Shown: in pieces, positions 1 through 12,807 of the stretch | Position numbering within the stretch: position 1 is the stretch's first letter | How the letters are laid out: the number at the start of each line of letters is the position of its first letter | Source: Sordaria brevicollis | Lineage: Eukaryota > Ascomycota > Sordariomycetes > Sordariales > Sordariaceae | NCBI GenBank assembly: GCA_033439795.1 | Contig: JAUTDP010000004.1 | Location: 2,914,001 to 2,978,000 of the forward strand | Reading direction: 5' to 3' | Length of the DNA: 64,000 nucleotides | Program-made: the position numbers and the translations under genes | The notes under the pieces: model-generated | Database searches by the model: none | Told to the model about the DNA's origin: nothing | The model's input: the letters and a program-made list of their open reading frames with translations, nothing else

Positions 1-1209
1 CGGGTATCAGCAATGGCTGCCTTGTCCTGCGGTATGATCTTCGTTGGCTCCTCCAATTCCGATATTAGCGAGGCCATCGTGACTACCTTGTTGGACGAGG
101 AGAGCTTCCACAGACTCAACGATAAGTGGTCTAGATTCCTTGCACTTGGTTTGGGTCTCCTGTATTTCGGCCGCCAGGAGGAGGTCGACGTTATTCTTGA
201 GACCCTCAAAGCGGTTGAGCACCCCATGGCTAAGCCCACGGCTGTTCTTGCCGAGATTTGCGCCTGGGCTGGCACCGGTGCTGTTCTCAAGATTCAGGAG
301 CTTTTGCACATCTGCAATGAGCACATTGAGGATGGAGAGGAGAAGAAGGGCGAGGAGCTGCTTCAGGCCTATGCAGTCCTTGGTATTGGCCTGATCGCGA
401 TGGGTGAAGATGTCGGACAGGAAATGGTTCTCCGCCATTTCGGCCACCTCATGCACTATGGTGAGGCTAACATCCGACGAGCGGTACCGCTAGCCATGGG
501 TCTCATCAGCCCTAGCAACCCTCAAATGAAGGTTTACGACACCCTGTCGCGGTACAGCCACGACAATGACAACGAAGTCGCCATCAACGCCATTTTTGCC
601 ATGGGTCTCCTGGGTGCCGGTACCAACAACGCCAGACTTGCTCAGCTGCTTCGTCAGCTTGCCAGTTACTATCACAGAGATCAAGAGTCGCTATTCATGG
701 TCCGTATCGCACAAGGTCTTTTGCACATGGGCAAGGGCACTCTTTCGGTCAACCCCTTCCACACAGATCGTCAAGTGCTTTCGAACGTGGCTGCGGCCGG
801 TCTCCTTGCTGTCCTGGTGGCCATGATCGATGCCAGGCAGTTCATCACCATGAACTCTCACTATCTGCTCTACTGGATTGTGACAGCAATGCATCCCCGC
901 ATGCTTGTTACTCTGGATGAGAACTTGCAGCCTTTGACGGTGAACGTCCGTGTGGGCCAGGCTGTCGATGTGGTGGGCCAAGCCGGCCGCCCCAAGACCA
1001 TCACCGGCTGGCAGACTCAGAGCACGCCAGTACTACTGGGCTACGGTGAGCGTGCTGAGCTTGAGGACGACCAGTACATCAGCCTTAGCAGCACCCTTGA
1101 GGGTCTCGTCATTCTTCGCAAGGTACGTACCGACCAGTAACAGAGTCTTATCATACAATGCCTGACTAACATGTTTCCGTAGAACCCTGACTGGGAGGGT
1201 GAGAAATAG
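1..1209 (+). CDS. rpn1: 26S proteasome regulatory subunit Rpn1 (PSMD2), C-terminal part, cut by the window edge
   Basis: The frame is open from base 1, so the 5' part of the gene lies outside the window. Exons are 1-1122 and 1183-1209; the 60-nt intron has a GTACGT donor, a CTAAC branch point and a TAG acceptor. The last exon adds only the residues NPDWEGEK. The 382 residues present hold proteasome/cyclosome (PC) type helical repeats, including AYAVLGIGLIAMG, AIFAMGLLGAGTNNARL and MVRIAQGLLHMGKG, then the conserved Rpn1 C-terminal domain ending near STLEGLVILRKNPDWE. Rpn1 is a scaffold of the 19S base next to the ATPase ring. From knowledge of the family, it docks ubiquitin, shuttle factors such as Rad23 and Dsk2, and Ubp6. 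Rpn2 also has PC repeats, but this C terminus is Rpn1-like. Confidence 0.95.
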
Positions 1210-2750
1210 AGGGCTGCATACTAAGGCTATGTATAGGGCGGTTGCGATCTGACGAGGATTAGAACGTCCAAATGGAACGTTGGGAGTATTCATCAAGGGG
1301 TTGAGGATGATAAGAAGACAACACGCATGTGCATATGCAGTAGAAAAGCGGGTTATATTATTTTAAACTGTTCAATGAGTCTCAAACAAGAGCTTCAAGG
1401 TAGAATTTCTGGGAATCCGATTGCAAAGGTTATATGAGAAGTGTCGTGGTCGATATAGGTTGGATGGAAGAGGTCAAAGCCTCTTCACCCCTTCGTTCTT
1501 GATGCCACCTACTCTCCTTAGCAAAAGTCCGACCTGCTCGGACCGACATGCTTCAAACCGGCCTGCTTAACTGGGCTTAGGGCACTGTACCTCGAAGCTC
1601 TGCTATGGTACATACTGCCTTCATTCTCCTTTGCTGTTCTCCTTTCGTCTCGTGCGTTGAATATGATGCAGTGGCTCAAGTATTGTCGTCGTTGCTGCTG
1701 GGTGATTCACTGTACGTAATCGTAACCTGGTGTTGCTGAGGTCATGGGGAGAGTCAGTGGCGAGTGGTTGTCGGTGTTCCATTCTCAGCCAAGTGTAAGA
1801 TATTCTCGGCGTGAACAATTGAGGGCCACTGGGGTGAAAGATGGTTTCTTGGAAAACACATTCAAGAATGTTAGCTTTCCCTTGAGGGTTCGTTAACATA
1901 CTTGTAGTTGACCTCAAGATATGTTCACATGAAAGGTTCTCTTATATAAATTTACCAAGTTGTGAATCGAGTCAAGCACGCTTCAAGACAGGTGTTAGTT
2001 GGTGCACCTACCCCGGTCCTGTCAATTTGCGCCCTTCGAGGCCCGTAGACCCGCAGTGCCTAGCGGGATCATCCACCGGAATGGCAGGCCCGGTGGCACT
2101 AAAACCGCTCTTCCTACGCAGGTCGTTGTAGGCTACAAGTTTAACCTCACTGTGCAAGGGTCCAAAGAGGAAAGAAGTGGAGGTAAAAAATTCCATATGC
2201 CAGACAGATACGGTTTCTCTTTTCGTTCACTGCTTCATCAGTTTGTAACTCTCCGAACTCGACTGTGTTAAAAGTGTCTTACTGAACCCGAGAACCATCC
2301 TCTCGGTGTGGCAGCAGCAGCTTTCGTCCCATCTTTCCAAAGAACCCTTTTTCTGATGCCGCACGCATCTGACCAACTCATCTGAGTCGTTGATTGGCTG
2401 GATTTGTGCGTCATCGCAAAGACAAATCCATCTGTTCCGCTCGAGGAGCAGCATCTCGGACAAGGCCATTTCTGCTCGTAAGTACAGTGAGTGGTGTTAC
2501 ACGATCATTATGCAAGTAATATGTAGCTAACAATATTGAACAGCCGAGACAAATAAAGATATATAGAATTTGGGATATTTTGAGTCTTCTTTAGTTGGGA
2601 TTGAAGGAGATTAAAGTACCCGAACTGTGTCTTGGATCAGTACCGCGCTACGAGATTCTCACCGTCTCTTTGTGAAACAGCCAGACGACCAATTCTTAAC
2701 AGAGACCGTCTTTGAGAGACAGATACTTTCAAAAAGAGGGAAGATAAAGC
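1210..2750. other. Intergenic region between rpn1 and the MATE gene
   Basis: It holds the rpn1 3' UTR and the MATE promoter and leader. Only short unsupported ORFs occur, and I see no RNA gene, repeat or mobile element. Confidence 0.6.
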
Positions 2751-4922
2751 ATGTCTTCCAACCAAGCGATACCTCCCCGGAAAAGGTCTGGAGCAGGCCT
2801 TGACTTTGCTTCCTCCTTCCGTTCTGCATCACCGCTGGCTCAAGAGGTGTTGGCCCGAGACTTGGCAGAGTTTTCGGATGATGCGGCGGACGAAGTCGAC
2901 AATGAGGCTCTATCCGTGAGTGACGACGAGGACGACACACCAGGTCCTACGCTCTACAGACGACCTAGCGGTGTCGCCTTTGGAGCGATTCGACCTGCCC
3001 TAGCTGGGCCTGGGGGGCTCGGAGAAGAGCCAATTCTCACCAGAGCCGAAAGGACACGAAGCCGAGATGAAGAGCGGTCTCTGCTCAGGGACAATCACAT
3101 CCTCCCTCCGAAGCATGACCGTCCGCCGCAAGAGCCGACATTGTTCAGGTCTCTGTATAAGAGACTTTTCAGCACCAAAGTCCCGCGAAGGATACCAGAT
3201 GAAGAAGGAGCCGGGGCCGACAGTCCTATTCAGATCGTCATTGCCCCTCCTACGCCAACAGTAGGAACCGAAACCGAACCATTGCTTGGCGAAAGACGTC
3301 TCCGGCACCGCGGCGGCGCCAACGGTCACGGGAGCATCGGCAACGGCGGTGAATCCTCCTCTCACGATCACGGCCATGATGAGCATGAGCATCTCAACGA
3401 ACAATGGGAGGCCGCTGTCGCCGCTGGTGCGATCAAGACCACCTGGCAGCGGGAAGCCAAGACCATTGCCGTCTACTCACGCTCCCTCATCGTCACTTTC
3501 CTGCTCCAATACTCACTCAACGTAACTTCCATCTTCGCCGTCGGCCGCCTCGGCACGCTTGAGCTCGGCGCCGTCTCCCTCGCTTCCATGACGGCAAGCA
3601 TCACCTGCTACGCTCCCATCCAGGGTCTCGCCACCTCGCTCGACACACTCTGCGCGCAGGCCTACGGCAGCGGCCACAAGACGCTTGTAGGGCTGCAGCT
3701 CCAGCGCATGGTGTATTTCCTGCTCCTGCTCCTCATCCCGGTAGCCGCCATCTGGCTCAACGCCGAGCCGATCCTCGCGGCCATGATCGAGAAGGACAGC
3801 GCCAAGCTGGCGGCCCAGTATCTCCGCGTCATTCTCCTCGGCACCCCGGCGTACGCCATGTTCGAGAGCGGAAAACGGTTCGTGCAGGCCCAGGGCCTGT
3901 TCCACGCTACCACATACGTGCTGCTGATCGCGGCACCGGCCAACGTGTTGCTGAACTGGCTGTTTGTGTGGAAGCTCGGGTGGGGTTTCGTCGGCGCACC
4001 GCTCGCGGTGGCGACGACGCAGAACATGCTGCCTTTGCTTTTGTTGTTGTATGTTTGGAAGGTGGACGGCAGGCAGGCGTGGGGAGGCTTCAGGAAAGCG
4101 GCGCTAAGGAACTGGGGCCCTATGGTCCGCCTGGCGTTGCCGGGCATGGTCATGGTCGTGGCAGAATGGTTCGCGTTCGAAATCTTGACGCTGGCTAGTG
4201 GTAGGATTGGCGTCACACATCTGGCGGCGCAGAGCGTGCTGGTTACTGTCACGTCTACTACGTTCCAGATCCCGTTCCCGTTGTCGATTGCAGGCTCGAC
4301 TAGAGTCGCAAACCTCATTGGAGCCAAGTTGGTGGATGCGGCGAAGACTTCGGCTAGAGTGGTGAGTGCTACCAGATTGGATCAGTATAGTATCATCTCA
4401 AAGGGTTTTACTAACACAAGACGTTGCTCTAATCAAACAGACTGTCGTCGGCGGTGTCATCGTCGGTCTCTTTAACGTGACACTCCTGTCCGTGTTCCGG
4501 CACCAGATCGCGCTGTTGTTCACCCAAGACCCCGAGGTGATCAAGCTCGTGGCCCAGACGCTGCCTGTGTGCGCTATCATGCAGCTGTTTGACGGCATGG
4601 CTGCCGTGTCGCACGGTCTGCTGCGGGGTATCGGTCGCCAGGAAATCGGCGGCTACGTGAACCTCATCGCTTACTATGTGGTTGCCCTGCCCATCTCGTT
4701 TGGCTTGGGTTTCGGGTTGGGATGGAATCTGGTTGGCTTGTGGATGGGTGTCACCTTTGGACTTTTATTGTTTGTCTACCCCTCTTTCTGTTCCGTTCGT
4801 CGTGGGCAAACTCGTGCTAACCTTGACCTTGCAGGACGTCCATGGTTGAGTATTGGTTCATCTGGTATTCGGATTGGGAGTTGGCTGCTCGGGAGGCAGA
4901 AAACAGAAATGCTTCAGGTTGA
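2751..4922 (+). CDS. MATE-family multidrug/toxin extrusion transporter
   Basis: Exons are 2751-4361, 4441-4769 and 4835-4922, giving 675 aa. Intron 1 has a GTGAGT donor and CAG acceptor. Intron 2 has a GTTTGT donor, a GTGCTAAC branch point and a GCAG acceptor. About 230 hydrophilic, acidic and proline-rich residues come first. The MatE core follows: TFLLQYSLNVTSIFAVGRLG starts the first membrane segment, and CAQAYGSG is the family motif. The second half has LVAQTLPVCAIMQLFDGMAAV and RGIGRQEIGGYVNLIAYYVV. The last exon gives VEYWFIWYSDWELAAREAEN, the usual end of the 12-TM core. MATE proteins export organic cations using a proton or sodium gradient. The substrate and membrane cannot be read from sequence. 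The long tail before TM1 is typical of fungal members. Confidence 0.92.
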
Positions 4923-6009
4923 AAGACAGGAGGCTGCTTCGAAGGCGTTCAAAGAGTTCAAGCATTTGCATGAGTTACAGCGAGGACGGATGCATTGCAT
5001 ATCACGACGACATGCATGGGAGATCGGTTTTAGACGAAGTGGAATATGATACGGCGCTTAGTTTAGGATATGATTTAGAGAATGGCGTTTGTTGTTCACA
5101 CTCATCAACCTACTTGAGCTACCTTACGTGAGTGCTACATGCTGAAGCTATGAACAGAGCTTGCTACTGGTCTACAGGTAGAGCCAAAGGTTTGTGTGCT
5201 GGAGGAAGTGCCGAAGTGCAGGGTAAGCGGGCATTCTGGGATGAAAAATGGTCGCTGACGTCTTGTCAGGGGAAACAGCAAATGGGGGCGCTCGTCCGTA
5301 CTCCAAAGCGTGGGGTACCGAAATGCAGGGATCAACGGTACCTGAATCCACTACCGACGGGATGGCTCGGCGGTGAAAGGGACGAAAGAAAGTGTGCTGC
5401 CCCTGTAGCATTCGATCTCAAAGGATGGAATTGGGAGCTTTTTTTGGGAACTGAACCCCTATTTTTCTGTTTGTCACCACCATACATATCTGCTATTGCA
5501 AGAAGCTAGAGGTATTCCCGCTTCATCGGTCAGCCAACTCGCTTGCGCCTGCCCTTATCTCAGACCTCGGAAGACACCTAGACTCACTTGATCCCGTCTC
5601 AGTCACTGCCAACACCTCAATGAGAGCCCAACCGCTACTCAGCGTAGTCGCCGGGGCTCGCCCAAGCCGTTCAGGCGATACTGTCGCGAGTGTTTGCCGA
5701 GCTCTGAGTGGCTCGAAAAGGGGGTTGTCACATCAAGGGCCCGCTTTGGACTTGGCTCGTGCCCCGAAAATTGCCTATTTGGGGTTAACTCCCCCGCGGC
5801 GCCCCGCCACTCCAACATTATTATCATTGTCTGTGGCTGTTGTGCCGTCCCATCGTCGCCGCTGGTGTTCCCGAGAGGCGAACCGCTCCTGCTTGTTCTC
5901 GACCGCGACCGTTCCTTCCTCCTCTACAAAGGCCCGTGTCTCCCAGTTCCTCCTCAGCGCAAGCTCGATCTCCACCTCGACAACTTCTACCCTCCGAGCC
6001 AGAGCCAAC
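4923..6009. other. Intergenic region and idi1 upstream sequence
   Basis: After the MATE stop there is about 700 bp with no convincing gene. From 5620 to 6009 the sequence stays open in frame with idi1 (see that entry and the finding). Otherwise only short unsupported ORFs are present. Confidence 0.55.
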
Positions 6010-6919
<910 letters not shown>

Positions 6920-9100
6920 GCGAGTGTAGGCATAATGAGGAAAGGGAAAACACACGATGAGCAGGAACGCCATTGTGTGTGGGGGGAAAGAGCAACTATA
7001 ATGAAAGAAGGAACATACTGCCTGCCCGAATAACGCAGGACTCATACCTAATCATATTACCCACGTTCACCCAACGCCGAGATATCCGCTTTTCTGCGCT
7101 TGACGGACGAGACGTCGCGCAAGGAGCCCTTTGGTTTTTGTTTCTATATTTTCTTGCGTCGGTCAACGGTTGGCGCTCAGTGGGATTGTTCGTTCAGGAG
7201 CAAGAGGGGGAGGCGGGGGAAGGCAAATAGAGGACAAAGAACATGTTACACATCCACAACCACCACACGTCCCCAACGTCTTGATTTGAGGGTCTTCAAT
7301 GGTATAGCCAGCTGGTCGTACCGTTGGAATGACATGCGTTGCGATAAGAAATGATTGCCAGGTTGCTCAAGGTCATGGATTGGAAAGATTGACGAAGGAC
7401 TGGTGAGCACTACCAACCACCTGCGAGACCGGGATATTGTCTTATCTCAAAGGCAAAAACAACATGTTATTCCCTTTTGGTCGTGGAGCATCTCCATCAT
7501 TGACTTGATTGATCAGTTGCAGGGCGGCCGAGAAAGCAATGGCTGCGTCACCTGATCACTTTGCATGACCCTTTCTACAAGCCAAGGACAACAACAAATG
7601 GATCGTCCCGTTGCAAAGCGCCTTGGTGCTCATGGCTGACAGTCTGTGATTGGGCAAACTGAGGCAGCAGAGACATTCGGGGCGCTCCCGAGACGGGGCT
7701 TCCACCGGCTATGTTTTTAAGCCGATCTCCTTCTCCCGCCTCGCCAGCCCATCAAGGTGCCACTGGTCCTTCTCATCACCATCTCGTACCTCCAGTTCTC
7801 ATTAGCCACATTTCTTATCCCCTCTGCCTATTTCGCTTTTCGCTGACCTTCAACATCAGATTTTGACCATGACCCCCACAGGCATTGATCTCAACTCGGT
7901 ATATGCTGTCCTTCGTGGTGTTAAGCTTTCGTCTCATGTCGGTTATCAATTTGGGGAACCATTATTGTCCAATCATCCACTGCACGCCTTTCCCATACCC
8001 GGTCCCAGACACCCCCATCCTTGTTCACCATGGACCAATTCTCCGAACTGTTTCTAGAGTATCATCGTCGTTCCCAGTGGGATGGTCAGATCTTGAGAAC
8101 AAGCATCAAAACCAAGCCTGCGTCTTTTCGCTATTCTCACATTGCCTGCGGCCGTCCTTCTTTTGATTGGAGATCCGATAGCTTTCCATTTGTTTGCTGC
8201 ATCTCCGCTTCGCTCAACTTAGTCCAGTGACTTTTAGACCCCTGTCTTATTACGTCTGTCCAAGACATATCTGTACGGATGTTGGGTTTTCATCGCCTTC
8301 AGCTATCCGTATGTTTGAGGGGCTTGCTTGCCGTCGGTGTGACAGCTCGTCTAAGTGGTGATGACGGGGTTGGTCGGAGGGAGGAACAAAGCCATTAGGT
8401 CAGCCACACTCGCTGATCTCACGGGGTACATATGCCCCGATCATGCCTCTTATGGGATGCTGTTCCTGTTTCCCTTTGATTCTTCCTCATCCATCTTCAA
8501 CATCTCAAGCAATACCAAAGTATAGTTACCCGAAGTCCCCTTTTCGGGGCCCATCTTTGCAAGGGCTGACAGTTAGCTACTGTTTACTCTCGTGCTTCAA
8601 CCTTTCATCTGATTATACTTACCTACGATAAAGACCTATCACAGACCGTGCCTCCATAAATCGAGCCTTCATTATCCAGATTCCATATTCTACCTTGACA
8701 CTATTACATTGCTCCTACTTCTCCTACCTACATACGTGACCAAGCCTCTCGACTCGATTCGACACTGTCTGTTGAACCGCCGAACTCACTTCGGTTCCAC
8801 ACAATCACCACTATCTACAACGATCACGACCCGTTCGTCGGAAAGGTCATTATTGATGTCGGCTGACCTCCGCACCGCCCTCAACTGTCTTCGACACCCA
8901 TCTAGGTTTATGCCCGTCTCGAGAAGTCAGCTCTCGAAAGTACATACGGGTGATAGTATACAGAATATATTATCAGACGTATAAAGAAAGTGCGTTCATG
9001 GTGTCTTGAAGAACACCAAGCGTGGATTTGTCCTCTTTTCCTAATAAGACATGTTGACTTACATCTCCTTGAACTTCAAAGCAGCAACCGATTGCGCAGC
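6920..9100. other. Long intergenic region upstream of the GNAT gene
   Basis: 2.2 kb with only short ORFs that lack domain content or coherent splice signals. From about 7690 it becomes pyrimidine-rich, which suits a long promoter or leader for the gene starting at 9101. No RNA gene or repeat was seen. Confidence 0.5.
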
Positions 9101-10582
9101 ATGGCGACCGTTAACATTAGTAGTAATACTAGTAGTTCAACTACAACCAACACCAGCACCACGGTTGCTACAACTGTTGTCGAGCTCAAGCGCTACTCCC
9201 TAGTGCCTCCGAAATGGCAAGAAACTGTTCGCGTAGCCGGCATGTCAGAGTGTCGTGAGGCCGGTCTTTCCCTGGCCCACGCCTTCGCTGCCGATGACTA
9301 CGCACAGTATCTTGTCAATACCGAGGACTACGAGGACGAGAAGACTGACGTAATGAGCAACAGCACGGTCAGTATAAGCCCAGAGGACAAGTGGAAGCTA
9401 CACGTGGATATCATGACCTATGCCGTCGCGATGCACTGCCTTAATGGGTTGGTGACGACGATTGGCCCGGAGTATGATAGTGTTGCGCTTTGGTAAGTCA
9501 CTTACCTTACTTCAAGCATACATCTGATACAAAGAACAGCGAAAAAAAAAACAACAACAGAAAAGTCTTGGCTAACACATACACACTGACTCTCCTTACC
9601 GTTGCGTGCCAGAAACCTCCGCGACGAGCATCCCGTGAGCGCGGGCATATTCGACCTTTCCCCCCCTTTTCAAAATGTAAGTTAAGGTAAAACAAAAACA
9701 GTCCGACAAGAAAGGTCGAACTAAGCCCGCCTTATGGCGAGAAAAAAAAAACCTCTCTTTGCTCGCTCGCGGGTTTTTGTGCAAAAAGCATACGCACGGT
9801 AACGGTGTAAAGGAGAGTGTCCAGTGTGTGCTACCCGAAATTAAAGGCTCCCACCTGGTCGCGATCTTGATAGCTGGTGGGTGCTGTTCCGCAGTGGAGC
9901 GTGGCGGCTCTACTATCAGCTTTCTGCCGAAGGAAGGAAGCGCTACTTCGACGAGGTGGTGCCCCTCCTGCACGACACCAAGGCTCAGGTCCTGGGCGAA
10001 CGGGACCATGACTCCTGGTACCTGGTGTACCTGGGCACAAAGCCAAGTTCTCAAGGAAGAGGGTATGCGGGGAAGTTGTTGAGGGATGTGATTCAGAGGG
10101 TGAGTTTGCTGCACACCATCGACAGCGTCGAGGATATTAAGAAAGTGAAAGAGAGAGGAGAGAGAGAGATGGTGGTAAAGTGAACGCGCACCTGCTCATG
10201 CCAAACACGTTTCTTCTAGGCCGATGCCGAAAACAAACCCATGTATCTCGAATCGAGCTCGCTCGCCAATAACTCGTACTACCAAAAGTTCGGGTTCGAG
10301 ATCAAGAAAGACATCTTTCTCAGGCGTGGACGAAACCCCGTCCGTTTGTCCATCATGGTCCGCGAGCCCAATACTTCAGGCCCTGGCAACAACACCCGTA
10401 AGGATGTTGGCACAGCTGCTGCTCCCTCGACGATGACCACGACCACGACGAGCGCTAGTCTGATGGGATCTGCTAGGGTCAAGTTCCCTGCTGTTGGCTC
10501 TCACCATCACCACCATGGTGGTCTTGTTGCCCATGGCCATTACCACGTTGGTCTTGGTGTCGGCGGGAAGAAGTTGATGTAA
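9101..10582 (+). CDS. GNAT-family N-acetyltransferase-like protein
   Basis: Exons are 9101-9492, 9847-10099 and 10220-10582, giving 335 aa. Intron 1 is long (354 nt) and ends in AAAG, but joining it gives VALWLPPGRDLDSWWVLFRS, which reads smoothly as one protein. Intron 2 has GTGAGT and CTAG ends. The acetyl-CoA motif is GTKPSSQGRGYAGKLL at residues 194-209, matching the GNAT (Q/R)xxGx(G/A) loop. It is followed by PMYLESSSLANNSYYQKFGF, the usual last strand and helix of the fold. The N-terminal 25 residues are Ser/Thr-rich, and the tail has a run of five His (10501-10515). The substrate is unknown. An in-frame ATG at 8990 would add 37 residues. I chose 9101 because MATVNISSNT fits better. Confidence 0.82.
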
Positions 10583-11198
10583 GTTGGTTGGGTTGTGGAT
10601 TTGTAGGGAATTGTTGCGTGAAGGGCTGTGGTTCTTTGCAGATGGAGCTCAGATTGGACACTCTTGCTTTCTGCTTTCCGACACTTGGAATTTGACTGGG
10701 GGAATTAGGGGTTCAGTGGATTTCTCCTGGCTTTCGTTAACACTCCTTAAGCGTGGGATTGCTTGGGTTTTAAGCTCATTATTTTCCAGACTCGATGGAG
10801 GACGAATAGTCGGGTTTACGCTCTTGGATATTACACATTCGTTTTCTTTTCGTTGCTCGGTTATTATCAACCTACCAGATTGTTAGCTTGCTCATTGTGA
10901 AAATATCAAACAGACAGACCCTGTCTATCACCTCAACGGATTCGGGTATATTCTCTTTAAAGTGTTAACAGACGTAAAACATAAAACCTTCCATTCCTGC
11001 CCATTGCTTCATAAAACAACTTAAACCTTGAGGCGCCATTCATTTTCCTCATCCAGATAGCGGCAAATCAACTCGGGGTGATCCTCATGAGACCTCCCCT
11101 GAGCTTTTCCCAACAACTCTTCCTATCAGCACCACTTTGCCTCTCCATTCTTGACTGTACCAACGCAACAGGTTCTTTCAAGACCAGAGCCCCCTGAA
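10583..11198. other. Convergent 3' region between the GNAT gene and rfa2
   Basis: It holds the 3' flanks of two genes that point at each other. Nothing else is supported. Confidence 0.5.
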
Positions 11199-12006
11199 CT
11201 AATAAAGCAGAACGGCCCACGTCTCCTCATCTGACGTGGTGTAAATGATGCCCTGATCCAACAACTCCTGCGACGCATTCAAGACATCCCTATGCGACAA
11301 TCCCGTGCCCTTGGCAATAACATGCAGATTGACACCGTCCTCATCCCCGCCGGGCGTGGTGTTAATAAAGTTGCCCACGGTCCGCGCATTCTTCGAACAC
11401 ATCGCCAACTTCGCCTGCAGCGTACTGTTTCCGTCCGCGGTGTTGCCCATAGCAACATCGTTGGCTCCGTATCCTTGGTCGACGAACATGCTCTCACCAC
11501 CACCTCCAGCACCTCCAGCGCCAGCTCCACCTCCTTGTTTGCCCTTGGTAAAGTAGAGATGCACGTACACCACCTCGAGCATGTGGTAGCTGACCTCGTT
11601 GTAATCCTCGATCTGGCGAATGAACTGGGCGCTGAGATGTTTCTTGGAACCGACCGCCTTGAGACGGCCCCATACGCGCACAAAGGCATCGGGGGCAATA
11701 ACCACGTTGCCATCAGCTTCTGAGTCGATCCATTTCTTGACGTCGATTTCGGCCGTGCCATCGTCGATCGTGTATGTAATGTTGGTAGCCTGCTGTTTGA
11801 CATCCCGCACTTGTCCGACGAAGGTCACTTGGGATAAGGGTTGCCCATCGATGGCGGGTTCGGCGCCGGGGAAGTTCTCTTGAAAATCGAGAAGTTGTTT
11901 GATGGTTACGGGACGGAGGTTATCCTCAGAGTACTGTTTGAGAGTTGGTACCATCAGTCAGCAAAATGGCCCGTGTAGATAAAGAGGAAGGAGGGATGGA
12001 AACGTT

Positions 12007-12056
<50 letters not shown>

Positions 12057-12282
12057 GGTGGGGGTGTGAAGAGAATGGGGGAAAAGGATAATTCAAACTT
12101 ACCTTGTTGCCACCGGCTTGACTGCCACCTTGTTGAGATCCGGACATGAAGCCACCGCCATCACCACCACCACCACCACCATATCCGCCGTAGCCCGCTG
12201 GCAATGTACACCGTTAGCTGATTGTGCATGTGTGAGGTCGGGTGAAGCATATGGAGGAGCCGGGTCGGAACCACTTACCCAT
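11199..12282 (-). CDS. rfa2: Replication protein A subunit 2 (RPA32)
   Basis: This is the middle subunit of the heterotrimeric single-strand DNA-binding protein used in replication, repair and checkpoint signalling. Coding exons, in order of translation, are 12279-12282 (ATGG only), 12103-12197 and 11199-11933, giving 277 aa. Introns are 12198-12278 and 11934-12102. The N terminus is Gly/Ser/Gln-rich (GGYGGGGGGDGGGFMSG), the usual phosphorylated tail. The OB fold starts near residue 60 (SQVTFVGQVRDV) and includes YTIDDGTAEIDVKKWID. A Gly-rich linker (GGGAGAGGAGGGGESM) leads to a C-terminal winged helix (GLSHRDVLNASQELLDQGII), the docking site for repair partners. Length and domain order are normal. 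Intron 2 holds a CT-dinucleotide tract. Confidence 0.94.
12009..12053. repeat. (AG)n microsatellite inside rfa2 intron 2
   Basis: About 22 perfect AG units on the plus strand. On the transcribed strand of rfa2 this is a CT tract inside the intron, 75 nt or more before the CAG acceptor. Confidence 0.95.
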
Positions 12283-12807
12283 GACTTTCGTGTTATGATC
12301 TGCTGGATAATGGAATGAAGGTCCAAGTAGTCTGGTATGGTCTTCGCAAGAGATCTAATCGTAGGCGCCGGTTGTGATGAGAATGTCGAGCTGGTATCAA
12401 ACGATGCGATTGCGGGGTGAAAGATTGCTGCTGGGAGACGCGTTGAGACGCGCCCAGAAACAAGCAGGCAAGCAAGCACTAAACGCGGACCCCACGGTCC
12501 CACTGCGACCTAACGGGCAAGCGATGGCGATCATGGCGGGAGAAGCAGGCAGCAGTCCATTTAGGGTTAGGGTTCTACAAACACGAATGACGTTATAGTC
12601 TGCGCTCGGGAAACCAGCATCCCTTGCTCAGCGTTCAGCTGCTTCTAGGCCTGGATCCATGAAACATGACAAAGACTAAACATATGAGGGAAGCTACCTA
12701 TGTATGTATCGCGCCATCAGAGACCGGTGGTTAAGTTGTGAAGATTTTTGTTTCCATGATATGATTTGCGAATACTCAATTTTCCATCGTTCTGGTTACA
12801 CACACAA
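12283..12807. promoter_or_regulatory. Divergent promoter region of rfa2 and the DUF202 gene
   Basis: 525 bp between two start codons that face away from each other. It contains TTAGGGTTAGGG (12562-12573), a telomere-like double hexamer of the kind bound by Tbf1/telobox factors in fungi. Whether it is used as a regulatory site is inference. Confidence 0.5.

Noticed and set aside
3662..4327. 221-codon ORF on the minus strand in the MATE gene
   Set aside because: A shadow of the transporter reading frame with no domain content.
9596..10114. 172-codon ORF on the minus strand in the GNAT gene
   Set aside because: It covers an intron and exon 2 in antisense. The plus-strand acetyltransferase motif decides.
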